From assembly GCA_964550125.1 (NCBI GenBank), contig CAZJWC010000005.1, positions 23,031 through 87,030 of the forward strand: a DNA stretch of 64,000 nucleotides. Direction: 5' to 3'. Both the position numbers and the translations under genes were made by a program. A model generated the notes under the pieces. That model worked only from the letters and a program-made list of their open reading frames with translations, made no database searches and was not told the origin of the DNA. Of this stretch, positions 7,872 through 15,508 are shown piece by piece. Source of the DNA: CAZJWC01 sp964550125. GTDB taxonomy: Bacteria; Bacillota; Clostridia; Christensenellales; Borkfalkiaceae. Within the stretch, counting starts at the first letter, position 1. Each line of letters begins with the position of its first letter.

Positions 7872-8651
7872 TTAGGAAGCCATAATTATTTCAAGTAATA
7901 ATTTATCAGCAATAAGTGCAATAAATTCACTGTTAGTAGGTTTTTCTGCACCAATATATACTCTCACTCCAAAAATTGCATTTATAGTGTCAACCCTTCC
8001 ACGATTCCACGCAACCTCAATAGCATGACGAATTGCCCTTTCTACCTTGCTGGCAGTTGTATTGTATTTATCGCCTATATTAGGATACAATTCCTTGGTA
8101 ATATTATTTATTATGGCAGGTGTTTTAACTGCCATTTTTATTGCTTCACGCAAATATGTGTAACCTTTAATATGGGCAGGAATACCGATTGAAATAAAAA
8201 TATTTGTAATTCTTTCATCAAGTGTTTGAGATATTTTTTTCTCTTTAATAATCGCACTATTTTCCGTTTTAATTTCTGCTTTCTTTTTCATTACATCTTC
8301 AATTCTTGCGTGCAAAATATCTAATGAAAAAGGCTTTGCCAAATAATAACACGCTCCTCTTTGAATAGCGTTGTTTATAATATCTTCGCTAATAAAACAA
8401 CCCATTGCTATAATTTTTGGCATTTTTTCAAGCGTTTTAATCTTGTCCATTACACCCAAACCATCAATACTTTTTAAGACTAATCCGATTAAAATAACGT
8501 CAGGAGATGTTTCTTTTATCATTTCGAATCCTTTTTCACCATCGTCTGTTGAAACACATACTTGGATTGTTGGTATTTCTGTAAAATAAGTTGTAAGTTT
8601 TTGTAAAAAGTCAATGTCACCCTCTAATATGGCTACTCTAGTCGTCTGCAT
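7872..8651 (-). CDS. spo0A: Spo0A-family response regulator with a degenerate receiver
   Basis: Master regulator family for entry into sporulation. The C-terminal DNA-binding domain (about residues 145-259) is classical: IGIPAHIKGY.YLREAI, ERAIRHAIEVAW.RG and PTNSEFIALIADKL. The N-terminal CheY-like receiver keeps its length and its Lys106 (LAKPF) but has lost the phospho-acceptor: residue 56 is Gly (codon GGA at 8486-8484) in PDVILIG. The acidic pair is Glu10-Gly11 instead of Asp-Asp and the switch Thr/Ser is Gly84. It should therefore not accept a phosphoryl group from a phosphorelay. AGGAGGAG precedes the ATG. A promoter and a 0A-box lie upstream. Family identity is certain; a non-phosphorylated mode of action is inferred. 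Confidence 0.95.
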   Translation of the reverse strand: MQTTRVAILEGDIDFLQKLTTYFTEIPTIQVCVSTDDGEKGFEMIKETSPDVILIGLVLKSIDGLGVMDKIKTLEKMPKIIAMGCFISEDIINNAIQRGACYYLAKPFSLDILHARIEDVMKKKAEIKTENSAIIKEKKISQTLDERITNIFISIGIPAHIKGYTYLREAIKMAVKTPAIINNITKELYPNIGDKYNTTASKVERAIRHAIEVAWNRGRVDTINAIFGVRVYIGAEKPTNSEFIALIADKLLLEIIMAS

Positions 8652-8683
8652 TACACTCCTCCTGAAATGCTCTATTTTTTTAA

Positions 8684-8712
8684 ATTATACAACAAAAAAC
8701 ATAAATTGTTAA
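8684..8712 (-). promoter_or_regulatory. spo0A promoter (TTAACA-17-TATAAT)
   Basis: Minus strand: TTAACA at 8712-8707, 17-base spacer, TATAAT at 8689-8684, about 33 bases before the start codon. It is a good vegetative sigma-A promoter. Confidence 0.85.
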
Positions 8713-8715
8713 ATG

Positions 8716-8731
8716 AATTTTGTACAAAATT
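8716..8731. promoter_or_regulatory. Perfect 16-bp palindrome abutting the spo0A -35 box
   Basis: AATTTTGTACAAAATT reads the same on both strands and ends 3 bases from the -35 hexamer. Position and symmetry suggest a dimeric regulator site. The regulator is unknown. Confidence 0.5.
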
Positions 8732-8752
8732 ATTTCATTTTATACATAATTT

Positions 8753-8759
8753 TGTCGAA
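8753..8759 (+). promoter_or_regulatory. 0A-box (TGTCGAA) upstream of spo0A
   Basis: Exact match to the Spo0A binding consensus TGTCGAA, 41 bases upstream of the -35 box of spo0A. It suggests autoregulation, as is known for spo0A in Bacillus. A 7-base match has some chance probability, but a hit inside this short intergenic stretch is suggestive. Confidence 0.55.
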
Positions 8760-8793
8760 TATTGTATCTTTTTCAATTTTTCTCATTTTTATC

Positions 8794-8826
8794 AAAAAAA
8801 AAGAGAAAATTATTTTCTCTTTTTTT
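8794..8826 (-). terminator. Intrinsic terminator of the ABC-F gene
   Basis: AAAAGAGAAAAT/ATTTTCTCTTTT hairpin followed on the minus strand by a T-run; it begins at the stop codon of the ABC-F gene. Confidence 0.8.
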
Positions 8827-10405
8827 AGCCGATTTGGTCTAAAAATTCATCATAAGTAATATACTTGTCGAACGTTTTAGTACCTTCGGGCTCAATATTT
8901 ATTATTCTATTTGCAACTGTATTCATAAGTTCTTGGTCGTGTGAAGTAAAAATCATACAACCTTTAAAATTTTCCATACCTTTATTTAGTGCTGTGATTG
9001 ATTCCAAATCTAAATGGTTAGTAGGCTCGTCCATAATGATAAAATTGTGTCCTTCAATCATCATTTTAGCAAGCATACATCTAACTCTTTCTCCACCTGA
9101 AATAACCTTAGCCTTCTTTAATGCTTCTTCTCCAGAGAAAAGCATCCTGCCTAGCCAACCTCTTAAATATTCTTCAAAAGTTTCAGTTGTCCATTGACTC
9201 ACCCATTGAACAAGAGTTAAATCACATTTTTCAAAATACTCATTATTATTTTGAGGAAGGTATGAAGTGGTAATAGTCTTACCAAAGGTAAAAGAGCCAC
9301 TATCAGCAGTTTCCTTGCCCGACAAAATGTCAAACAACATAGTTATTGAAGTGCTTTTATCACACAAAACGCCAACTTTGTCTCCTTTTTGAATAGTAAA
9401 GGAAACATCTTTAAAATAGCCTTTTTTAGTTAAATTTTCAACACGCAAAATGTCATTACCGATTTCTCTTTCAAATTTAAAATCAATAAAGGGATACTTT
9501 CTTAACGAAGGCTTAATATCATTAATAGTAAGTCTTTCAAGTTCCTTTTTACGAGAAGTTGCCTGCTTTGATTTTGACGCATTAGCAGCAAATCTTGCAA
9601 TAAACTCTTGCAATTCTTTTGCTCTTTGCTCTGCCTTTTTATTTGCATCTTTTTGTTGACGAGCAAGCAGTTGACTTGTTTCATACCAAAAATCATAATT
9701 TCCTAGGAAAATATTAATTTTACCATAGTCAACATCGCAAATATGCGTACAAACCCTATTTAAAAAGTGTCTATTGTGCGACACAATAATAATAGTATTT
9801 TCAAAATTCATTAAATAATTTTCCAACCAACGAACAGTCTTAATGTCAAGATTGTTAGTAGGCTCATCAAGTAATAAGATATCAGGATTTCCAAAAAGTG
9901 CCTGTGCAAGTAAAACCTTAACTTTTTCCTTAGCGTCAAGGTCTTTCATTAACATATAATGTTCTTCATTAGGAATACTCAATTCATTAAGTAAAGTTTG
10001 TGCTTCGCTTTCAGCTTCCCAACCACCCAGTTCAGCAAATTCACTTTCTAACTCAGAGGCTAAAATACCATCTTCTTCAGTGAAATTTTCCTTTGCATAT
10101 AATGCATCTTTTTGAGTCATAACCTCTACTAAACGCTTATGTCCCATCATTACGGTCATAACAACAGTTTGTTCATCAAAAGCATTTTGGTTTTGCATTA
10201 AAACGGACATTCGTTCGTTTTTATCCATAGTTACATCTCCTTTATTAGGTTCGACCTCACCTGAAAGAACCTTTAAAAAGGTAGACTTACCAGCACCGTT
10301 TGCACCGATAATTCCGTAACAGTTTCCCTTTGTGAATTTAATATTAACATCTTCAAATAGTTTTTTGCTACCATATTGTAGACTAACATTGTTTACTTGT
10401 AACAT
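8825..10405 (-). CDS. ABC-F family ATPase (YkpA/YbiT-like)
   Basis: Soluble protein with two ATPase domains and no membrane segments; ABC-F proteins act on the ribosome as translation factors or antibiotic-protection factors. The ATG at 10405 has GAGG 6 bases upstream; the 46 extra residues of the longer frame are rejected. Length 526. The N-terminus MLQVNNVSLQYGSKKLFEDV and GANGAGKST match the YkpA/YbiT branch. Walker B motifs are DILLLDEPTNNLD and FIIMDEPTNHLD. The first signature is degenerate (AKEKVKVLLAQALFG), as is usual in this branch; the second is SGGERVR. The linker is rich in Lys, Arg and Glu. The branch is not generally linked to resistance, so a housekeeping role is more likely. 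Confidence 0.92.
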   Translation of the reverse strand: MLQVNNVSLQYGSKKLFEDVNIKFTKGNCYGIIGANGAGKSTFLKVLSGEVEPNKGDVTMDKNERMSVLMQNQNAFDEQTVVMTVMMGHKRLVEVMTQKDALYAKENFTEEDGILASELESEFAELGGWEAESEAQTLLNELSIPNEEHYMLMKDLDAKEKVKVLLAQALFGNPDILLLDEPTNNLDIKTVRWLENYLMNFENTIIIVSHNRHFLNRVCTHICDVDYGKINIFLGNYDFWYETSQLLARQQKDANKKAEQRAKELQEFIARFAANASKSKQATSRKKELERLTINDIKPSLRKYPFIDFKFEREIGNDILRVENLTKKGYFKDVSFTIQKGDKVGVLCDKSTSITMLFDILSGKETADSGSFTFGKTITTSYLPQNNNEYFEKCDLTLVQWVSQWTTETFEEYLRGWLGRMLFSGEEALKKAKVISGGERVRCMLAKMMIEGHNFIIMDEPTNHLDLESITALNKGMENFKGCMIFTSHDQELMNTVANRIINIEPEGTKTFDKYITYDEFLDQIG

Positions 10406-10504
10406 TACATACCTCAAACTTATATTAACATTTTCATTATAACATAAAAAAAGTATTTTGTATTGTTTTTTAATATAGAAAATTTTATTTATTCTTTTTT
10501 TAAT

Positions 10505-10536
10505 AAAAAAACGACAATAATTATTGTCGTTTTTTG
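10505..10536 (-). terminator. Intrinsic terminator of the dTMP/VTC operon
   Basis: AAAAAACGACAATAA paired with TTATTGTCGTTTTTT, followed by a T-run on the minus strand, 8 bases after the stop of the gene at 10545. It separates that operon from the ABC-F gene. Confidence 0.88.
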
Positions 10537-10544
10537 TATGCACA

Positions 10545-11222
10545 CTATTTTAAATATTTAGTATTAAATTCTCCACCTTTAACAACATATTGAGGCTGTA
10601 AATTTGGCACATTATTTTCAAGAAATAATCTTTGCAAAAAATTTTGTTTTTTAGGCTTAGTAATTAAATCGTAATAAAACACGATATCCTTATACTTTTT
10701 GCCGTTAGGCATTTCACTTTCATCATCACCTAAAAATTTATTTAAATACCTATCAGCATAATACTCAATTATAGCCTTTTGCAACACAACATGATATGTT
10801 GAACAGTTTTCAAATCTTTCGCAATTAATCGTATACATACAATCAAGATTACCATTAAATATGATAGAAAGGTTTTTGCCCGATTTGTCTTGTGCTAGAG
10901 TATATTTCGAACTTTCTAAATCTTCATCAAACAAAGCGTCTTCATCATTTAACATTGCATGAAGACAATCTGCAACATATTTTTTGAATTTTGAGTTAAT
11001 CATAAGGGTATAAACTATGTTCATAACAAACAAAGCAACTACCAAAACCATAAACACATAAGTTAAAATTTGCAACGCTTTTGAACTATCGTCAAAAAAT
11101 ACTAAAAACAAGGTTATGATTGCTGTGCCACATAACAACCAAAACAGGATTTTATTTATCAAATCGGATTTTTTGTTAATAGGGGAGGGAAATTTTTCCC
11201 AATCAATATTTTTTTGTTCCAT
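10545..11222 (-). CDS. Unknown membrane protein, last gene of the dTMP/VTC operon
   Basis: Not recognised. It has 225 residues, with two hydrophobic helices at about residues 25-45 and 50-75 and a cytoplasmic C-terminal domain of about 145 residues. The start lies 8 bases after the DUF4956 stop, so the three membrane/VTC genes appear to form a unit. In related bacteria VTC and DUF4956 genes are often found beside a CotH-type kinase; this protein is far too short and lacks kinase motifs. It may be a partner subunit of the VTC-DUF4956 module. That is inference from position only. Confidence 0.7.
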   Translation of the reverse strand: MEQKNIDWEKFPSPINKKSDLINKILFWLLCGTAIITLFLVFFDDSSKALQILTYVFMVLVVALFVMNIVYTLMINSKFKKYVADCLHAMLNDEDALFDEDLESSKYTLAQDKSGKNLSIIFNGNLDCMYTINCERFENCSTYHVVLQKAIIEYYADRYLNKFLGDDESEMPNGKKYKDIVFYYDLITKPKKQNFLQRLFLENNVPNLQPQYVVKGGEFNTKYLK

Positions 11223-11230
11223 AATACTCC

Positions 11231-11920
11231 TTATAAAGAAAGTTCATCTCTCAAAGATGCTCTCGATAGAATAACGGTCAAGTTACCGTTTCTAATTCTA
11301 ATTTCGTCCAAAAACTCTTTTTCCTTGGTTTTATCCTTTAAACAGATACGATACTTCAATTCAATCATAGTACCAAGGTTTACAGTTTTAATTTTTTCAA
11401 GTCTAATCTTCTTTGTATACTTCGCAAACACCTCGTCAAATATAGTTGTATAATCTAAATTTTCAGGTATAGTTATTCGTAAATCGTTTGCTTCTCCATC
11501 TTCTCTACCAAAAGGAGTTAAGGAAAGCAATAAAAAGCATAGTGTAATTACAACACAAGATATAGCAGCTAAACCTAAGTAGCCAAGACCACAGGCAATA
11601 CCTAGTCCCATTACTAAAAATACAACTGCAATTTCTTTTGCCGTTCCGGGTACTGACCTAAAACGAACCAAAGCAAACGCACCTGCAATAGCAATGCCTG
11701 TTCCTATACCTCCAGTTAAAATGTCGTTCATAAGCATTACGACAAGGGTTACAACCATAGGAATAATTGAAATTGAAACAAACATATTTTTGCTTCTCGT
11801 TCCTAAAAAATAGTTAGCGATAGAAACAATTACGCCACAGCCTAGTGCAACACCTAAACACAACAAATATGTACCTATACTTAAAGAAGTGCCTGCCTTT
11901 AATATTGATTCAAACGTCAT
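11231..11920 (-). CDS. DUF4956 membrane protein
   Basis: A 229-residue protein with several hydrophobic helices in the first 140 residues and a cytoplasmic domain after that. The segment TGGIGTGIAIAGAFALVRFR followed by SVPGTAKEIAVVFLVMGLG is typical of DUF4956. The family is regularly coded next to VTC-domain polyphosphate polymerase-like proteins, and here its start overlaps the VTC stop by 4 bases (ATGA). It may form the membrane part of a polymer synthase or exporter with the VTC protein; no biochemical function is established. Confidence 0.85.
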   Translation of the reverse strand: MTFESILKAGTSLSIGTYLLCLGVALGCGVIVSIANYFLGTRSKNMFVSISIIPMVVTLVVMLMNDILTGGIGTGIAIAGAFALVRFRSVPGTAKEIAVVFLVMGLGIACGLGYLGLAAISCVVITLCFLLLSLTPFGREDGEANDLRITIPENLDYTTIFDEVFAKYTKKIRLEKIKTVNLGTMIELKYRICLKDKTKEKEFLDEIRIRNGNLTVILSRASLRDELSL

Positions 11921-12639
11921 TTTTTATCTTCCTCGTTTATAAATTTATCTAAATATGATTGCCCGTACTTTGAATATGACGCAGGGTAAATTTTTAGGTC
12001 GTTCAACAATCTACAAAGCCAAAAAGGCATTATTTGATTTGCTTTAACTTCCATTATGTAATCCCCGTCAAATTTCGATAGGGTACCGTCAATTTTTTCT
12101 CTTAAATCTAATTTATCATATCGACTACGAATATTATCATCAAAAGTAACACGCAAAGTTTTATCTTCCTTGCAAACAAATTCTCGTCTATCGTAGGCTA
12201 AAAAACACTTTGGAACTAAATTAAAATGCTTTTTGATATAATCAATCTCTCTAAAAGATTCGTTATCAACAGGCTTAATACCTTTTTCAATATAATCAAG
12301 ATACTGCCTATATGTTATTTTTATTCTTCTCTTATATACCACGCCTTTATACTTCTTTTTGATTTCAAAATATACCATATCATCGTCAGTTACCTGACCA
12401 TAACTACGCAAACGTAGTTTTTGCTTATAACTTGGCTTCAACAATGATAAGCGAATTTGTTCAAAGGTGTCATCATCAAAATAGATGTTGCAAATGGTAT
12501 ACTTTCCGTACGCACCTTCCTTCATTTTATCAGTAAAAACTTCCATTATGCTGTCAAATTGCTTTTTGTTTATAATATATTTTTTTTCAAGCCTTTCAAA
12601 AAGTAAAATTGCAGGAGTTTTTTCCTTATTCTCTTTCAT
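11917..12639 (-). CDS. VTC-domain (polyphosphate polymerase-like) protein
   Basis: A 240-residue protein made of a single VTC domain, a tunnel fold of the triphosphate tunnel metalloenzyme type. Visible landmarks are FERLEKKYII at the start, YKQKLRLRSYG, FEIKKKYKGVVYKRR, the AYDRREFV segment, MEVKAN and the closing YSKYGQSYLD. The Lys/Arg and Glu residues of these motifs bind nucleotide and metal in yeast Vtc4. Whether bacterial members make polyphosphate is not settled. It is coupled to the DUF4956 gene and begins 4 bases after folA. Confidence 0.85.
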   Translation of the reverse strand: MKENKEKTPAILLFERLEKKYIINKKQFDSIMEVFTDKMKEGAYGKYTICNIYFDDDTFEQIRLSLLKPSYKQKLRLRSYGQVTDDDMVYFEIKKKYKGVVYKRRIKITYRQYLDYIEKGIKPVDNESFREIDYIKKHFNLVPKCFLAYDRREFVCKEDKTLRVTFDDNIRSRYDKLDLREKIDGTLSKFDGDYIMEVKANQIMPFWLCRLLNDLKIYPASYSKYGQSYLDKFINEEDKK

Positions 12640-12643
12640 AATA

Positions 12644-13141
12644 TTAAAACTCTTTTACATTTTTATTGATATATTGAGTGAATTTAATTTTATATGAATT
12701 TGACTCTATCTCCTCGCCTTCATATACGCACTCAAAATTATCGTTGTTGTCAAGATTTTCAAAAAACGCATCAGCGTTTCCATCTGCACTGACTTTTGTA
12801 ACAAACAACTCTCTACAAAAAGGTAACAATAATTTATAAATCATTGCACCACCGATAACAAAAATTTCATCAGAGTTATACTTTTTAAGTTCTTTAAAAA
12901 GCATATTTAAATCATTTACAATAATACAATCATCTCTATTACCTTTTCTTGAAAGCACTATATTCTTTCTATTAGGCAAGGGGGCAGAGTTTGGAAATGA
13001 ATTTAAAGTTTTGCTACCCATTACAACAATTTTATCTGTTGTTTTTGCTTTAAAAAATTTCATATCATCAGGGATTTTAAACAGCAATCTACCGTCCTTT
13101 CCTATTCCCCATTTATTGTCAACTGCTACTATAATTTTCAT
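12644..13141 (-). CDS. folA: Dihydrofolate reductase
   Basis: Reduces dihydrofolate to tetrahydrofolate with NADPH, regenerating the cofactor consumed by the ThyA encoded just upstream. The 165-residue protein shows IVAVDNKWGIGKDGRL, the acidic active-site residue in IPDDMKFFKAKT, MGSKTLNSFP and the NADPH-site glycines in VIGGAMIYKLLLP. It begins 8 bases after the thyA stop and sits in one operon with it. Confidence 0.95.
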   Translation of the reverse strand: MKIIVAVDNKWGIGKDGRLLFKIPDDMKFFKAKTTDKIVVMGSKTLNSFPNSAPLPNRKNIVLSRKGNRDDCIIVNDLNMLFKELKKYNSDEIFVIGGAMIYKLLLPFCRELFVTKVSADGNADAFFENLDNNDNFECVYEGEEIESNSYKIKFTQYINKNVKEF

Positions 13142-13149
13142 AAATACAC

Positions 13150-13980
13150 CTATATAGCGATTGGAATTTTTTTGCTAAATTCAGCAAATTTATAATCTTC
13201 AAGTTTAAAACTGTCTACACTAAATTTATAAAAGTCATCTATTGACTCGTCCATAATAAATTTAGGAGCGTCATATTGTTCATTTTGCAAAATTTCTTCA
13301 ATCAAAGGAACATGCCTATCGTAAATATGTGCATCTGCGATAACATGCACAAGTTCACCTGCCTTTAATCCACTAACCTGGGCAAACATTTTTAAAAGGA
13401 CAGAATATTGACAAACGTTCCAGTTATTTGCTGCCAACATATCTTGACTTCTTTGATTTAAAATTCCGTTTAAAGTATCACCTGAAACATTAAGAGTAAG
13501 TGAGTAAGCGCAGGGATATAAATTCATTTCATGTAAATCTGTAAAATTATAGATATTTGCAAGAATCCTTCTACTAGCAGGATTATTTTTTAGGTCAAAT
13601 AAAATTCTGTCAACCTGGTCAAATTCTCCCTCTTTGTAGATGTGTTTTTGGCGTAATTGATAACCGTATGCTTTACCTATCGAACCGTTTTCATCTGCCC
13701 AAGAATCCCATACGTGTGAGTTTAAGTCCTTGATATTGTTACTCTTTTTTTGCCAAATCCAAAGCATCTCGTCTATTGCACTCTTTAAAAAAGTTCTTCT
13801 TATAGTCAAGATAGGAAATTCCTCTTGAAGATTATATCTATTTACAATACAAAAACTCTTTACTGTATGAGCAGGAGTTCCGTCCTCCCATTTAGGTCTA
13901 ACGGATAAATCGGTGTCCCAAAAGCCATTATCTATAATCTGTCTACAATTTTCTATAAAAATCTTGTCAGCCTTACTCAT
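13150..13980 (-). CDS. thyA: Thymidylate synthase
   Basis: Methylates dUMP to dTMP using methylene-tetrahydrofolate. The 276-residue protein has the catalytic Cys in NLYPCAYSLTLNV, followed by the dUMP-binding RSQDMLAANNWNV. The active-site context YPCAYS differs from the more common PCH; it is the variant seen in several Firmicutes. The arginines of SRRILANIYN contribute to phosphate binding. It is in an operon with dCMP deaminase (makes dUMP) and folA (recycles folate), so the pathway dCMP to dTMP is complete in one transcript. Confidence 0.95.
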   Translation of the reverse strand: MSKADKIFIENCRQIIDNGFWDTDLSVRPKWEDGTPAHTVKSFCIVNRYNLQEEFPILTIRRTFLKSAIDEMLWIWQKKSNNIKDLNSHVWDSWADENGSIGKAYGYQLRQKHIYKEGEFDQVDRILFDLKNNPASRRILANIYNFTDLHEMNLYPCAYSLTLNVSGDTLNGILNQRSQDMLAANNWNVCQYSVLLKMFAQVSGLKAGELVHVIADAHIYDRHVPLIEEILQNEQYDAPKFIMDESIDDFYKFSVDSFKLEDYKFAEFSKKIPIAI

Positions 13981-14007
13981 TTTTTCTCCTTAACCACAAA
14001 TGTATAA

Positions 14008-14529
14008 TTAGATTTTTTCAACGCTAGAATAGTCTTTTCCAAAAGTTTCAACGGTAACTTTATTCATAACAACGTTTTCTAAAGGTCTGTCGTTGTAAGG
14101 ATTTGTTTTAACTGAAGCAATAGTGTCAACAACTTCTAATCCTTCAATTACCTTACCAAAGCCTGCATATTCTCCGTCAAGATGAGGAGCATCTTCGTGC
14201 ATAATAAAGAATTGTGAACCTGCAGAGTTAGGATTCATTGCTCTTGCCATTGAGATTACACCCCTCTCGTGCAAAAGGTCGTTTTGCATAAATCCGTTTG
14301 ACTGAAACTCACCTTTTATTTTATATTTAGGACCACCCATACCTGTACCTTCAGGGTCGCCACCTTGAATCATAAATCCTTTAATAATTCTATGAAAAAT
14401 TAAACCATTATAAAAGCCTTCATTAACAAGGGTTACAAAGTTATTAACCGTGTTAGGTGCTTTATCGGGGTAAAGTTCAACCTTAATGTTGCCAAAATCA
14501 GTTTCAAAAGTTACGATAGGATTGCTCAT
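14008..14529 (-). CDS. Cyclophilin-type peptidyl-prolyl isomerase
   Basis: Catalyses cis-trans isomerisation of prolyl bonds in the cytoplasm (no signal peptide). The 173 residues include FHRIIKGFMIQGGDPEGTG, SMARAMNPNSAGSQFFI with the active-site Arg and Gln-Phe-Phe, and HLDGEYAGFGKV, the cyclophilin signature. Its place between dCMP deaminase and thyA looks like an insertion of an unrelated housekeeping gene into the nucleotide operon. Confidence 0.94.
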   Translation of the reverse strand: MSNPIVTFETDFGNIKVELYPDKAPNTVNNFVTLVNEGFYNGLIFHRIIKGFMIQGGDPEGTGMGGPKYKIKGEFQSNGFMQNDLLHERGVISMARAMNPNSAGSQFFIMHEDAPHLDGEYAGFGKVIEGLEVVDTIASVKTNPYNDRPLENVVMNKVTVETFGKDYSSVEKI

Positions 14530-14542
14530 TTTTATTCACCTT

Positions 14543-14998
14543 TTATTTTAATTCATCAAATTTTTCAAGGGTTACATCTGCTTCGTCAAATAATCTTAAA
14601 GAAAAGTCGTCAGGGTAACCTTCTTTATAAATAACTCTCTTTATACCTGCATTTATAATCATCTTTGCACATATAACGCAAGGTTGATGAGTACAATATA
14701 AAGTTGCTCCCTCAATACAAATTCCAAACTTTGCCGCTTGAATAATGGCATTTTGCTCAGCGTGAACGGCATAGCAAATTTCTGCTCTAGTTCCACTTGC
14801 AATGTTCATTTTTCTTCTTAAACACTCACCGTTATCTTTGCAACTCGTTATTCCTGAAGGCGCACCGTTATAACCCGTAGTCAAAACTCTTTTGTCTTTT
14901 ACGATAACTGCACCAACATGTCTGTTATCTTGAAAACAACTTGACCAAGAGCCAACAGTTTCAGCCATTTCCATAAATCTAACGTCCCATTTATTCAT
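14543..14998 (-). CDS. dCMP deaminase
   Basis: Zinc-dependent deaminase that makes dUMP from dCMP for thymidylate synthase. The 151-residue protein has the zinc motif HAEQNAI and the pair CTHQPCVICAKMI, with a further Cys-rich loop (GITSCKDNGECLRRK) typical of dCMP deaminases and ComEB. It is the first gene of a minus-strand operon that continues through the cyclophilin gene, thyA and folA. Confidence 0.92.
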   Translation of the reverse strand: MNKWDVRFMEMAETVGSWSSCFQDNRHVGAVIVKDKRVLTTGYNGAPSGITSCKDNGECLRRKMNIASGTRAEICYAVHAEQNAIIQAAKFGICIEGATLYCTHQPCVICAKMIINAGIKRVIYKEGYPDDFSLRLFDEADVTLEKFDELK

Positions 14999-15131
14999 AT
15001 AATGCTCCTTGAAACAAAATCTTTATTTAAATAGTATAGCAAAAAAAAATTTCTTTTGCAATAAACTATAATTAAATATTATAAAGATAAACTATAAAAT
15101 AAAAAAAATTTTAAAAACTTGTCTTAAACGC

Positions 15132-15160
15132 TTTACATTATGGAAAAGTATGGTTATAAT
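15132..15160 (+). promoter_or_regulatory. groESL promoter (TTTACA-17-TATAAT)
   Basis: TTTACA at 15132-15137, 17-base spacer, TATAAT at 15155-15160. The predicted transcription start falls at the first base of the CtsR-type operator at 15167. Confidence 0.85.
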
Positions 15161-15166
15161 AATAAA

Positions 15167-15183
15167 GGTCAAAGAAAGTCAAA
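15167..15183 (+). promoter_or_regulatory. CtsR-type operator
   Basis: GGTCAAA-GAA-AGTCAAA, a direct heptad repeat with 3-base spacer, matches the CtsR consensus (A/G)GTCAAANAN(A/G)GTCAAA. It overlaps the expected transcription start of groES-groEL, so a bound repressor would block initiation. No CIRCE inverted repeat is seen in this upstream region, so control by HrcA is not supported. Confidence 0.82.
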
Positions 15184-15209
15184 CATTTATAATGTTATGG
15201 AGGTATAAA

Positions 15210-15494
15210 ATGAACATTAAACCTTTATTTGACAAGGTTGTCGTTGAGAGTGTTGAAGTTGTACAAAAGACAGCAGGTGGATTTATTCTTCCCACTTCTG
15301 CACAAGAAAAGCCACAAATGGCTAAAGTTATCGCCGTAGGACCTGGTGGAATAATGGACGGTAAAGAAGTTGTTATGCAAGTAAAAGTTGGCGATACTGT
15401 TATCTACTCAAAGTATGTTGGCAGTGAATTTAAGATTGACGGAAAAGAGTTTACTATCGTTCGTCAAAGCGACATTTTAGCAATTATTGAATAA
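15210..15494 (+). CDS. groES: Co-chaperonin GroES
   Basis: Lid of the GroEL folding chamber. The ATG at 15210 follows GGAGG by 7 bases; it begins MNIKPLFDKVVVE, the standard family N-terminus, so the longer frame from 15150 is rejected. It also lies downstream of the promoter, which the longer frame would not. The 94 residues contain the mobile loop TAGGFILPTSAQEKP and the roof segment. It is followed after 14 bases by groEL. Confidence 0.97.
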   Translation: MNIKPLFDKVVVESVEVVQKTAGGFILPTSAQEKPQMAKVIAVGPGGIMDGKEVVMQVKVGDTVIYSKYVGSEFKIDGKEFTIVRQSDILAIIE

Positions 15495-15508
15495 TTGGAG
15501 GCATTATA

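Noticed and set aside
8866..8872. Second TGTCGAA inside the ABC-F gene
   Set aside because: It is within coding sequence and far from any promoter; probably chance.
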